Shown: positions 1 to 9,811, counted from the stretch's first letter. The stretch: DNA of 32,000 nucleotides from Mesostigma viride (GCA_009746045.1 RPFO01000389.1:1563982-1595981), one strand, 5' to 3'. Made by a program: numbers and translations. Notes: generated by a model not told the origin, from the letters alone.

Positions 1-563
1 TCCCTGGCTAGGTCGAGACCGGCAAGCGTGATATGGGCGCCCTGATAAGCGACCTCCACACGATTAGCAGTTTCAGCTAGCGCGTCCGTAGCGCACCAAC
101 TCTTCCACCGCCACTCGCCCCGTCTCACCTGGAGAAATCACGACGCGAGCCCGTTGTATAATCGGGTCCGCCGCCGCTGGCCTGTTGCCTCCCCCACTCA
201 CCGCCACCCACCCCTCTTCTGCCAAGTGCCTCGCTACGTAGGCCGCTTGCACGAATGTTGGAGCGTTTGCTTGGTTACGGTAGGGGAAAAACGCTTGCGC
301 GTCTCTCTGCTCGTTCGCCTCACCAGCACCGTGGCTGCTTGACGATGAACCAGACATGAAAGCGTGGAAGCAATAGTACGATTTGCGCAGCAACTCGTCA
401 GCAGAGCTTGTGAGCTCCTGGTCCTTGCCGGCTGGAATGACCCTAGGCTGCTGGCTAGCAACCTTTATCCTCACACCAGGCCTACGACCCTCGATAGGCT
501 CGCCACTCGTCGTGACGACCAAGGTTCGTGTGTGAAGACGCTCGTTGCCTCGTTGAGCCTCGA
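1..563 (-). pseudogene. Unknown protein fragment with a frameshift, open at left edge
   Basis: On the minus strand the frame is open from about 563 down to a TGA at 73-75, roughly 160 residues with no obvious ATG. Visible features are a serine run followed by HGAGEANEQRD, and an alanine-rich part with FVQAAYVARHLAEEGW. One base out of frame, the reading resumes near 92 (TDALAETANRVEVAYQGAH) and stays open to base 1, which suggests a single frameshift in a longer coding sequence. I do not recognise the family. A Gag-like or other transposon protein is possible given the surroundings, but no zinc knuckle, polymerase or nuclease motif is visible. It could also be the terminal exon of a cellular gene with an assembly error. 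Confidence 0.35.
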
Positions 564-1550
564 GCTATATGCAACCTCGTTCCATCCTTGTTCCTCGGTC
601 ATGAGCAACGCTGGGCAACGCTACATTGCCAGAGCCTCGTATCGCTGCCTTGCATCCTCGTTGCAGGCAGCATACAGGAATCTCTGGCTATCCTGTGTCT
701 AGGACAGCACAGGACCTGCCACAGTCCTGCAAGGACTTACATCCTTGCAGACCTGCTGGCTGGTTACTGGCTTCTACTAGCCACAGTACCGTTGAGCCCT
801 CAGTACACTGTGTCCCAGTCACGTGAGAGTCCAGGCTAAGCCTGTGCAGGCACGGCCTGCCACGTGTCCTGTCCACTATGCCCTGAGTGTGCACCGCCCT
901 CGCCCACCGGTCGGCAGTACTTCGGGACTTGATAACTTTCTAGTCCCTTGTCTGTTCTAGGCGGTTGACACGGCGTTGGAAAGGTCTCCCCAACCTGCAT
1001 CCATCTAGCACATTGGTGCATCAATATGCTAACTGGATGCACTCACCAAGGAGGCGCGGGAGGCTGCCTCGCAGTACGCAGTGTTGCGCAAGCGCATGAC
1101 GATGCAACACCCGCGAGCCACACAGGGTTACGGCTCGGGCGCTTTATGAATACAGCCATAACTCACCCTGTGTTGCTATAGCATTCACGAATATCATGGT
1201 GGTAGTTTTTTTGCTTGTCCTGACCATACCCTAGCCACGTTGGACGGTGCCTTGGGCCCGTCGGCGGGTCACTGCTCCTAATAAATGGGTCACCTTTTGT
1301 CTGGTGGCATAGTTGGTTTTTTGCTCGATACTTATTACATCACTATTTATGTGTGATCACAAGGGCGCGGGTCGATACCGTGGTGATTTTGACGGCCTTG
1401 AGGCCCCCTTGAGTTCCCTACCTTAGAGGGTTTTGTATGGTCTGCATTTGATGTAATTATTTTGATAATTAATCAAAGAACAAAAGAGTATGTCGGAGTT
1501 GAGTAACTCTAGAGCCCTAGGATCTGGCTCTAAGTTCCCCATGTCCGTCC
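564..1550. other. Intergenic, no gene seen
   Basis: Open frames here are short and overlap on both strands without a recognisable domain. A TAATTAT/ATAATTA inverted repeat lies near 1455-1475. The sequence shifts from balanced composition to AT-richer DNA around 1140-1500. No RNA gene could be recognised. Confidence 0.4.
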
Positions 1551-1554
1551 GCAC

Positions 1555-1830
1555 GCCTTCCGCTAGCGTCCGCTAAGCCGCCGGCTATAATCCGGCGGTC
1601 CGATGCGGTCGACCGGTCTAAGGGCGGCGCCTAGGGCCGGCGCCACCTAGGCCCCGGGGCCTTATCCGGGTCGGTACGGACAGCTAGCTTGTCCCACGGT
1701 TACGGCTAACCGGATAGGCTTTGCTGGCTAAGACATAAACCAGTGGTTGGCCAGCTCCGACAGCAGTTCTCTGTGTTCACCTTATCCCAAGCTCATCGTG
1801 ACCGACCGCCATAGCTCAGCCGGTCGGGGG
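1555..1830. repeat. Cluster of GC-rich short inverted repeats
   Basis: Perfect short stems are packed together: CCGCCGG at 1578-1584 with CCGGCGG at 1592-1598; the 10-bp palindrome CGGTCGACCG at 1606-1615; GCCTAGG at 1629-1635 with CCTAGGC at 1646-1652; CCGACCG at 1802-1808 with CGGTCGG at 1821-1827. No reading frame explains this. It could be a structured RNA, a fragment of organelle-type palindromic DNA or mobile hairpin debris. Confidence 0.4.
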
Positions 1831-1915
1831 CTTTCTGCCGCAAAGCAATTAATGGGACTGATTATGTGCCTATCATGCCGTTTGGGAATCATACATTGCC
1901 AACAATTTGTGTTTA

Positions 1916-2282
1916 GAAGGCGTGCCTTCAGAAGCATATTCAGCACCGCACGAACCAGGTGCTGAAGGCGTGCTTGGAGAGGAAGGGGTATAAAGTGCGC
2001 ATGACTGCATCGAAGAAGAAGAAGCAGCAGGAATCGGGCAAGACCATGATAACCGAGCCAGGATTGGCTTTCGTGCATGCAGTACATGGTGCGGCGCAGG
2101 CAGTGAATGCTGCATCGATTGCAGCGGTGCAGCCTGTGGCCATGGCGGTGCAGGGCACGGGTCCTGATGTGTGGGCGTTGGCGAAGCAGATTCACGATGC
2201 TGTCATGGCCACGTTGTCAAGCCAAGGAATGGGTGTTGGTTCCAGTCAGGTGCCTCGCCCGGAGGAAGCTTTTCTGCTGTAA
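1916..2282 (+). CDS. Candidate 3' exon of an unrecognised gene
   Basis: After a plausible acceptor (GTGTTTAG ending at 1915) a frame stays open to TAA at 2280-2282, about 121 codons. It starts KACLQKHIQHRTNQVLKACL and contains a basic run (SKKKKQQ), then an alanine/valine-rich part and WALAKQIHDAVMATL. The phrase KACL occurs twice because of a short local duplication. A TGTAA at 2484-2488 could be the poly(A) signal. No family is recognised, and no upstream exon was identified with confidence, so this could be a chance frame. Confidence 0.25.
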
Positions 2283-2292
2283 GCAGGAGGTG

Positions 2293-2384
2293 CGGCATTA
2301 AGCATTTGCAATCGCCATGAGAGCAGTGGAGATGTCTGCGGCATGAAGCATTTGCAATCGTCATGAGAGCAGTGGAGATGTCTG
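2293..2384. repeat. Two-copy 46-bp tandem duplication
   Basis: Units 2293-2338 and 2339-2384 differ at only two positions (ATT/ATG and CGC/CGT contexts). The duplication lies just 3' of the candidate exon and is non-coding in that frame. Confidence 0.8.
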
Positions 2385-3340
2385 CGGGATTGGGAGATAG
2401 GCAGACAATTGCAGGAGGACATTGTGCGGTACGCTGGTAGGGTGTATGCTGTGTTGTTCCGCTTGCTAATGGACATGTGCCCCTGTAACCTCTTCCAGGC
2501 TACTAACTGCTATCCACCTCTTCAGGCTTGAAAAGTAAATTGCTGTACGGTTCACAATTGGCATGGCTTGACATGCACGCGTCCTTGAGTGTGTTCTGCA
2601 TGGGTTTGGGTTTTAGCGGTTTACATCAGACTCTGCTGTGTATCTGCTTAATCAGCCGACGTGTCACATAGGGACAGCAACGGCGCTGGGATGCCGCCCG
2701 GTGTGAATGCGAGTGAGGTACGCGCTGTCATGCATGGCGGATGGGGCGTGGAAGCCACGACCCACGTTTTTGTGTTTGCACAGGGGGCTAGGGTGCAAGT
2801 TGTTGTGTTGCCCTGTCATTCATATGGCCATGGATACGCGGGAAGCTTTCCCCGTACCCATACTTAATGATGCATGGACTGGTTGTGACAGCCAAGGGTT
2901 TAGCTGTCGTGGGTTTGCTGAGTAATCATGGCAGTCTGCTAGGCTGGTGCTAGAACAGCCTTAGCGCGGTTACTGCTATGTCTTGCCCGTGCTAACTGAT
3001 GCTGCAGCCACCACATGTGCGTGGAGCGCGAATCGTCCCGTGAGGAGAAGGAGGAGGCGGGGCCGGTGCACCCACGGTCAGGCCGGTCCGGAGAAGAAGG
3101 AGGCGGAGCACCCAGTGTGGGAGAAGGAGAAGGCGGGGAAGCACTGAAGCTCCACCCCATGTCAGGCGGCAGTCTAGTAAAGGTGGCAGTTAACTAAACC
3201 CATGCACCTGCAGGTTGTAGCTCAGAATGTATTAAAAATCATATGCCCCTTTTCAGGTATATGTGTAACAGTGACTCCCAACGGATATATGTTCCTAATT
3301 TGTTAAATTCTTACTGAATAATTGTTGTCTTTATGAACCC
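2385..3340. other. No firm gene; glutamate/glycine-rich open frame
   Basis: A plus-strand frame at about 3012-3197 follows an acceptor-like CTGCAG and encodes an E/G-rich stretch (SSREEKEEAGPV), but its composition is low-complexity and no domain is visible. An open frame at 2661-2867 has no recognisable motif. I do not call either as a gene. Confidence 0.3.
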
Positions 3341-3538
3341 ATGAAGAGCAAAGCCCGGTGGGGAGTACATGTAACGCATTACCACGAGAAGGGGTCCCCA
3401 CACCGCATTTCTTCGCTCTCTGTTCCTATGCAGAACAAGAAGAGGTGGAAGACCAATGTCCCGGCTCACACGCCAGCCCCTGTGGGTAAGCCCCCTCCCC
3501 CAAAGCGGAAGGGGCGCTTTGGGGAGAAGTGTAGTTAG
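3341..3538 (+). CDS. Candidate short basic exon or ORF
   Basis: An ATG-started frame of 65 codons ends at TAG 3536-3538. An acceptor-like TTCCTATGCAG ends inside it near 3432, and the part after it is basic and proline-rich (KPPPPKRKGRFGEKCS at the C terminus), resembling a nuclear-localisation-type tail. A TGTAA near 3717 could be a poly(A) signal. There are no homologues I recognise, and it may be a chance frame. Confidence 0.2.
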   Translation: MKSKARWGVHVTHYHEKGSPHRISSLSVPMQNKKRWKTNVPAHTPAPVGKPPPPKRKGRFGEKCS

Positions 3539-3796
3539 GATTTTGTAGACTAGATAGCTTAGAGTTAGCTTATTTCGATGTCGCGGCCTGACCCACCTCC
3601 ACCCATTCAGCAAGGAATATGTGCTACATGATCTCCCAACGGAGGCATGTTATAATTTTATTTGATTGTTTAATGTAGGGTCTTGGGGCATGATGCAGAT
3701 GAGATTTGAAACTTCCGTGTAATTATGTTTCTATAGAGATTAGCATAGTACTATAAACATGCCCATGCGCATGACACGCAAGTACTTACGGACTTC

Positions 3797-4284
3797 CATC
3801 CATCCATCCATCCATCCATCCATCCATCCATCCATCCATCCATCCATCCATCCATCCATCCATCCATCCATCCATCCATCCATCCATCCATCCATCCATC
3901 CATCCATCCATCCATCCATCCATCCATCCATCCATCCATCCATCCATCCATCCATCCATCCATCCATCCATCCATCCATCCATCCATCCATCCATCCATC
4001 CATCCATCCATCCATCCATCCATCCATCCATCCATCCATCCATCCATCCATCCATCCATCCATCCATCCATCCATCCATCCATCCATCCATCCATCCATC
4101 CATCCATCCATCCATCCATCCATCCATCCATCCATCCATCCATCCATCCATCCATCCATCCATCCATCCATCCATCCATCCATCCATCCATCCATCCATC
4201 CATCCATCCATCCATCCATCCATCCATCCATCCATCCATCCATCCATCCATCCATCCATCCATCCATCCATCCATCCATCCATC
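3797..4284. repeat. Perfect (CATC)122 microsatellite
   Basis: The 488 bp consist of 122 uninterrupted CATC units. Every frame on both strands is open, reading SIHP on plus and MDGW on minus, so the long ORFs here are artefacts of the period-4 repeat. Absence of any interruption over 488 bp indicates very recent expansion or a collapsed/idealised assembly. Confidence 0.97.
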
Positions 4285-4522
4285 GGGGTATAGTCCTAGT
4301 ACAGCCATGCTACGTCCTGGCTATGATGAGATTACTTGCCCACGCTCCTAGTGTTATGCCATGCTCACATGAGTCTTATTGCACCCACAGATTGCCGGAT
4401 CGTTAGCGTGTCCGTTTAGCTAGCGTTCCCGAATGCAGCTGTGGCATGCCTTAGGCATGAAGGAGAGTGGGGGTCTCTGCCCTTTCTCCTGTTGTGCACA
4501 CACAGGCATTAAAAGCACTTCG

Positions 4523-4620
4523 GTGCTCCGTGACTCCCCAACGGGAGCACGTGTTTAATTAATTAATTAATGAATGAATCGGGGTTAACTAATGCTCCTT
4601 GACTCCCTAATGGGGGCATG
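4523..4620. repeat. Two related ACTCCC hairpins with AT-rich tails
   Basis: First stem: GTGCTCC at 4523-4529 pairs with GGAGCAC at 4544-4550, followed by GTG and TTAATTAATTAATT. Second stem: ATGCTCC at 4592-4598 pairs with GGGGCAT at 4613-4619, followed by AGTTTAATAAATGAATT. The loops share TGACTCCC(C)(T/C)AA. Related words occur at about 3271 (GTGACTCCCAACGG) and 3632 (ATCTCCCAACGGAGG). Confidence 0.5.
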
Positions 4621-4717
4621 AGTTTAATAAATGAATTAAGTAGTTAGTTCATAAATCAGGTTGATTCAGATGAGGTCCCTGCTGGTTCCTTGTGGACTGG
4701 CCAGCCAGGGAGATATC

Positions 4718-4754
4718 TTCTTACATGGTCAGGCCCTTGCCGACCATGTAAGAA
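4718..4754. other. 13-bp perfect hairpin
   Basis: TTCTTACATGGTC (4718-4730) is the exact reverse complement of GACCATGTAAGAA (4742-4754), with an 11-nt loop. The 3' arm contains TGTAA. There is no adjacent coding sequence. Confidence 0.7.
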
Positions 4755-5571
4755 CGAACCTGTTAGGCGACGCAGTGGCCAACATTGGACATACCGCCAT
4801 ATGTTTGTCTCCGCGATATGATTTTAGCTGACATGCAGAGCACAGACACTGTTGGCGTCATCCGCTCAACCCCTCTTATTCAGACATGGGACCTCGGATA
4901 TGTAGGATTAGTAGCGTTGCCCAGGCGGACATTGTCAAAGACTACGACCCCCCAGTTGTGGGTCCTAGGAAATTTAACAATTAAGCATGATTGTCTCCTT
5001 GTTGATAGGCATTAATTCATCCTTGATGATAGGCATTGCTTGCGTGCAAGATTAGCTCGAGGCCCATATTTTAGACTACTAGCTGAGCTGTGGACATACA
5101 TGTAGTTATTGACGTCTTGACGGATATTGACGTCTTGGGGGACTTCCACTATATCTTCTTTGGAGAATTCAGAGATCCCGGTCCCCCAACATGGACATGA
5201 GACTAATTAAAATCAATTAATCAATGTCATGAATAGAGCGCGTTCATGACGTTCAGTCATGAACAGAGCCCTAACCTTAAACACATAAGAAAACAATTAT
5301 GGCGGGCCATGTGACCAATGTAAGAAGCTTAGCCCCCAAACATATTGTTGTCTCACGTAATGAATCACTTGCTGATCAACAAATCGATGGTTATCTCATA
5401 GGCACAATGTACCTCTGGCCATCATTGCTGGCCCATGCATGCATGCACCAATGGCAGCCTACATGACACATACATCGCTTATTTGCCAATGATGTAAAAA
5501 ATGCGACAAAGTGTCCATATAGGTACTCATAGATTAGCACAAATTCCTTAGCACGATGTGGACAACTTTAC
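4755..5571. other. Intergenic, no gene seen
   Basis: Only short open frames lacking motifs are present. Small local duplications occur (ATTGACGTCTTG twice near 5107-5135; CATGAA(T/C)AGAGC twice near 5229-5270). Confidence 0.5.
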
Positions 5572-5622
5572 TTAACCCCTAAATGGTCTGGCTGCCGATT
5601 TTCCGCCTAAAACTGAGTTACA

Positions 5623-5636
5623 GCCGACACGTCGGC
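5623..5636. repeat. 5' subterminal hairpin of copy 1
   Basis: GCCGACACGTCGGC lies 47 bp inside the left end. Its arms GCCGA/TCGGC are kept in all four subterminal sites of the two copies while the centre varies. Probably a transposase-binding or end-recognition site. Confidence 0.55.
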
Positions 5637-7238
5637 CCCTTCTCGGGGGACCAAATGCCGCGAAAACTATTGAGAATTAGGAAACGTTTAGCTGAGAAGA
5701 TCGAAAGTTTATAATTTTCCTCACAGCATGGTACTAGGGTTTGCATACTTCTGACAAAGTTATAGAGGTGTTCTGGCCGGTCAAAGTACAAGGGGTCAGG
5801 GTACTTTTTCACGTACAACGTGCATTCCGGAAAACGACGACCTGGCCATGGCGGCTTGCGCCCACGCATGGCATTTACGTTTTCGTTCGAATTTTCTGAC
5901 CAAACTCAGGAAATTGATTTTAAACGTCCTAAAGATGATACAGGCCAATTTTTGGTTCGCGGGAATGCCATTTGATAGGTGTCGGCAGCGTTCTTGCTGG
6001 AAAAAACTGCGATCAGGCCGGACGATAGAAACGTTGACAGCAATACCTTTCCGGCGTATTTTAAAGGATATATCGGTTTCTTTGTACTTTTTATGATACA
6101 TAGTAGTCTTAAACGTGCAAGGGTGGCCAGAAATCGCCGAATCCAGTGACCATGCTGCACAACTTTGGTGTGCTGAAATGCGCCATTTTGCGGCCACCGC
6201 CTGGGCCAAGGTAACGCCATCCATGCCTGGTAAAGCTTAATCATCGTTTTCCTATCGATGTTTGACGTTTATATATACGTTCTAGCTTGTGTAGCACATT
6301 CTTTTCGCATTATTCATGCTGTTTCTTGACCCTGGCCTGGCCCCTTTCTAAAACACCCTTCTTAGATGCTTCCCTCAGTCAGTTGACCTGCCACAGGGTG
6401 ATGGTGATAAGTTTTAGAGGCTGTATGGGTTTGAATACCTCCATATATGTTTGTTATACATTTCCCACACACATATTGCATGAGTGTGAGGCAGTTGGCT
6501 GGTCTCTGTGGCATCATCAAGCATGTAACCGGTGAGTAGAAGCTTCCCATTGTCAGCATGTGCCACCAGGTGTGCTGGCCATCACCTGGCAAGCTATAGC
6601 AGCTTAGGCCTAGTTTATCCTTGCTAGGGCAAGCTGAAATAGGCTTAAAATCACTAGTTTGTTGGTGGCTGCCTTCTAGAATGCATGCCTTGCGTAGGGT
6701 ATCCGTACCACGTTACCTACGTGCATGGACAAGGTGGCACCTGCACATAGGTGCCATGTAAGGGCAGTGTGATGATGCAGTTATGTTTCCCCATCATTGT
6801 GGAAGGGAAATGTATTGTGTGGCATGGTTGGGGGCCATATTAGTAGGTATTAGTAGGTAGTATGCCCACTCCTACCCCCTTGGTTGCTTTTTACCAACGG
6901 TACCCCTATGGGCTGTACTGGGTGTAACTGCTGGTATACCCACCCAAATGATGACCCCAATGGCTCAAACTGTTCAGCAACTAATTGTTTATCATCCCTG
7001 AAGTGGTAGGTGCCTAGCTCTTACAACATAATTCAAAATGCACATTCTACCAAAAATGAAAACGCTCGTCTTGACCCCCCTGACTTTGACGGCAGTTATA
7101 CATGGCCTACCCTGCATATATGTAAGGTTGTGATATACCAACCCGAAGGGCAACTCATGGACATGCTTGGCCCCCAAGGACAGCCATTGGATATGGGTGG
7201 GTTGGATGGCATCTGGTTTGCAAAATTGTGAAGTTACA

Positions 7239-7252
7239 GCCGATGCATCGGC
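7239..7252. repeat. 3' subterminal palindrome of copy 1
   Basis: GCCGATGCATCGGC is a perfect palindrome 22 bp inside the right end, matching the other subterminal sites. Confidence 0.55.
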
Positions 7253-7418
7253 AGTATTTCTGCCCATTTAGGGGTTAACGGTGAAAGCCTGTCTCGCCCT
7301 TATTGCCTTGAGGGTTCCCGGCGATAGGTCCTGTCTGTTGGTCGACATTTTTCTTTTGCAGCTGGCCATCGTCGGTAGGTATGAATGATCTCGATGCTAG
7401 CAATTACGATGATGATAC

Positions 7419-8185
7419 TGTCAAATAACCAGGTATTGGAGGAACCTGATCTTTCTTGAAGCCTAGTACTTGAGAAAATGTTTATCACAATAGGAATTAA
7501 TGTTCATATCCCATTCGTTGATTAAACATTAATAATATGGGGCGGCCACCATGTCTAGGGCCAGCCCTTTAGGTCACCTGGCTTGTAAACAACAAGGAGC
7601 AGCAATTTTCCTTAAGTGCTATGTCCACCCAAAGGGCAAAACCACAACAACGCATTGTAGCCGTCAGATTAGTGACGGCGCATTCAACATTGTCGGATGC
7701 ACAAAAAGTCATGCACATGCGCCAGAGGCGCGGCGCCAGAGCCAAAAGGTACTCTACCACTTATATTAGGTTTCTTTCTCTAAGGTCGGCGCAGGCTCAA
7801 CTTATTTTCGTCTACATCTGTCACCAGGGAAGTGACGCGGCGCCACAACTGGTCCGTCTGGCAAAAATTGCCAAAGTCCATGCGGCGCGTCATACCAGAC
7901 AACTCAGAATATATGGTAAGACCTACGGACGGTACAAAAGTCCACAGTATCTTCCGTACTGAGATTCGACACTGAAAATCTGAAATTCGACACTGAAAAT
8001 AAAGCAAGGCACTGACGTAGCTCACACAGAATTGTGCCGGCAAGGTAAATCACGGCATATCCTACGTAATAATTCCGTCAATGTCCCGACGGCAGAATAA
8101 ACGATAATACAAACACGAGCAAGTGGCCCAAGCCTGCACTAATAAAAATGCGAGCCTGTGGCACAAAACGGTAAAACTTCTGACA
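7419..8185 (-). repeat. 3' LTR of the gag-only element
   Basis: 767 bp, bounded by TG...CA and 5-bp inverted tips TGTCA/TGACA. It carries one extra A (in CACAAAAAGTC) and two substitutions relative to the 5' LTR. Open frames inside it are not conserved coding sequence: one is broken by that single-base difference. Confidence 0.95.
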
Positions 8186-8194
8186 CACCCCCTT
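8186..8194 (-). other. Polypurine tract
   Basis: On the minus strand AAGGGGGTG abuts the 3' LTR exactly, the position expected for the plus-strand primer of reverse transcription. Confidence 0.8.
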
Positions 8195-8371
8195 GGGCCA
8201 TGGGCGAGAACTACCTGGCTTGTCACCAAAAACACTTGTTACTCTAGTATAGGTGAGCAGTTGGACGCGTCCGTCCTAACCACCCCCTGACAAAAGCACT
8301 GCGTCTGGGTTTCACATAATCAGGTGTTGAACCCGGCCATAGGGGTATATCATGTCATCACTGTCAGCGGC

Positions 8372-9283
8372 TCACAGAACTGTCTCAAGGGTCCCGGATG
8401 GGCCTGCGTCAGTGGCAAACCAGAAACCGGGTGGAAGTTCGCTGGCCTCCTGTGTCATGTTGGCCTGAGCTGGCTTCTCCTTGGGTCGCAGCTCGGGGTG
8501 CTTCCGCCAGCAGGTGGCAGGTGTGTGACCGGGCTTCCTGCAGAAAGAACAGCGCTTGGGCGTGCTGGCTGCTCCAGTCGCATAGGCCTGCCCCGGTGGC
8601 TGGGCACCAGAGGTGCCTTCCTGCGGCTTGGCAGCACCCCCTTGCCCCTTGGAACCAGTACGGCGATCAACCAGGAAGTCGTCGATCTCCAAAAACAGGA
8701 GTTTCACCTCCCCCAAGGTCATCCCATCGCGCCGGCGGGCGGCCAGTGCCTGTCGATACTGTGTAGGTAGGCCGGCCAGCATGTAATCCCGCCACGCTTC
8801 ATCGGTGAGGGGGATGCCGAGGTCATGAAGGCGGCGTCGGAGGACCTCACCCCTTGTCCAGTAGCTTATCCCCGACTCGGTCGCTGGGTTCATCTCAATC
8901 CTTGCAATCTCGCGTTTTTTCTCCGCTTTGTAACTGTCAGTCATCATTGGCTGTTCGATTGTGTCACGCAGCCGTGCAAACACTGTCGATGCTCGCTGAT
9001 CCGGGCACGAGTCAGCCAAGGAAACAGCCCAGTCTTCCAGGCACAAGAGAAGGGGTGCAAGCAGCACCTCGTCTAAGTTCCGGTTTTCTGGGTTGTCTTC
9101 CGCTGTCCCCAGCAGGATATCAGCGATGCCCTGGGAACGGCACAGCGTTGTAAACTGCAGCTTGAATGTGATCCACTTGTCGATATCTTTGCCGTTAATC
9201 TTCGTGACGTTTTTCACTGCTTGAGAAAGAAAACGTGTGTTGGCTAGGCGTTCCGCAGCGCGGTCAGCAGCCCGGCTAGTCAT
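8372..9283 (-). CDS. gag: Gag polyprotein with CCHC zinc knuckle
   Basis: A 303-residue ATG-started frame (ATG at 9283-9281). The N-terminal two thirds are helical and resemble Copia-type Gag (UBN2-like): an INGKDIDKWITFKLQF segment near residue 30 and LTDEAWRDYMLAGLP near residue 160, a match to the conserved W...L..LP pattern. A glycine/glutamine-rich linker precedes one zinc knuckle, CSFCRKPGHTPATC (C-x2-C-x4-H-x4-C), near residue 245. Gag builds the virus-like particle and packages the element RNA. The frame is intact, in keeping with a young and perhaps still mobilised element. No pol follows; the remaining 180 bp before the polypurine tract are non-coding. Family placement as Copia rather than Ty3 is inferred from the Gag shape and Met-tRNA-like primer site. 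Confidence 0.85.
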   Translation of the reverse strand: MTSRAADRAAERLANTRFLSQAVKNVTKINGKDIDKWITFKLQFTTLCRSQGIADILLGTAEDNPENRNLDEVLLAPLLLCLEDWAVSLADSCPDQRASTVFARLRDTIEQPMMTDSYKAEKKREIARIEMNPATESGISYWTRGEVLRRRLHDLGIPLTDEAWRDYMLAGLPTQYRQALAARRRDGMTLGEVKLLFLEIDDFLVDRRTGSKGQGGAAKPQEGTSGAQPPGQAYATGAASTPKRCSFCRKPGHTPATCWRKHPELRPKEKPAQANMTQEASELPPGFWFATDAGPSGTLETVL

Positions 9284-9379
9284 TCTGAACAGGGGTATGG
9301 TAATGCTGGGCTCAGGTCTGGTTCAAAACAGGGGTATAGTCCGCTTAAACAGTACCAACTTAAAAGAAATAGTCAGCAC

Positions 9380-9640
9380 CTAGTCGTCGCTGGACCCTCC
9401 TGTGATGTTGTCAACCACAACCCTTTCAATGTAGTAGTAAAAATCCCACAGGCCAAAATGCCAAGTGTTGTCCTCGTTTTTTACAGCCTGGAAAAGTTGG
9501 TGCAACCAAGAGAAAGCTTGTAAAGGGTCTACAGCAAATGAGAAACTTCGACCCTCATACTCAAAGGTAACCTTAATAGGCTTTACAGGGTTGGAGGCTG
9601 GCTCTGATGAAGCTGGTGCAGGATTTTCAGTTCCGGACAT
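9380..9640 (-). CDS. Small ORF upstream of gag, unknown function
   Basis: ATG at 9640-9638, 86 residues, same strand as gag and 96 bp upstream of it. The frame is open further 5' but no earlier in-frame ATG is evident. The protein has a Pro/Ala/Ser-rich start (MSGTENPAPASSEP), a compact middle with VTFEYEGRSFSFAVDP and aromatic-rich WHFGLWDFYYYIERVV, and an acidic end (GGSSDD). There is no zinc knuckle, signal peptide or membrane segment. I do not recognise it. It lies in the leader between primer site and gag, where a short ORF could be an accessory protein or affect translation of gag. Its intact state in a recent insertion is suggestive, not proof, of function. Confidence 0.5.
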   Translation of the reverse strand: MSGTENPAPASSEPASNPVKPIKVTFEYEGRSFSFAVDPLQAFSWLHQLFQAVKNEDNTWHFGLWDFYYYIERVVVDNITGGSSDD

Positions 9641-9793
9641 AGACTTGACACAGTCCAAAACTTGATATCTGGGACCCCAAACCTTGCTCTTAGGATGGCA
9701 AAAGTTGCCCAAAGGTGTGATGATCACCCCTAGGTCCTTTTTGCATCAAAAAACCGCCTTCCAAGAACCCCCAAGGTCAAAAACGGAATTCAA

Positions 9794-9811
9794 CTCTGTA
9801 ACTCGATACCA
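9794..9811 (-). promoter_or_regulatory. Primer-binding site, Met-tRNA-like
   Basis: TGGTATCGAGTTACAGAG on the minus strand starts immediately after the 5' LTR. TGG plus TATC(g)AG resembles the common initiator-methionine tRNA primer site of plant LTR elements; the exact tRNA was not checked. Confidence 0.7.

Larger units (their letters stand above)
5572..7278 (+). mobile_element. piggyBac-like non-autonomous DNA transposon, copy 1
   Basis: The element (5576-7274, 1699 bp) lies between TTAA duplications at 5572-5575 and 7275-7278. It has inverted ends CCCCTAAATGG / CCATTTAGGGG; TTAA targets and termini beginning CCC are hallmarks of the piggyBac superfamily. A second copy at 27289-28994 is nearly identical along its whole length, which fixes both boundaries. 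Differences include a 10-bp direct duplication near 6841-6860 present only here and a 12-bp insertion present only in copy 2. No frame long enough for a piggyBac transposase (usually about 500-600 residues) exists, so I infer mobilisation in trans. Short open frames shared by both copies (5618-5869 minus, 7010-7231 plus) have no recognised domain. Confidence 0.85.

Noticed and set aside
3740-4406. Long SIHP and MDGW repeat proteins on both strands
   Set aside because: They are translations of a pure 4-bp repeat, which leaves all frames open; no start context or flanking coding signal.
7621-8043. ORFs inside the LTRs (also 9944-10435)
   Set aside because: The plus-strand frame is broken by a one-base difference between LTRs, and it is antisense to the element.
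8324-8770. Plus-strand ORFs of 120-150 residues
   Set aside because: Antisense shadows of the gag gene.
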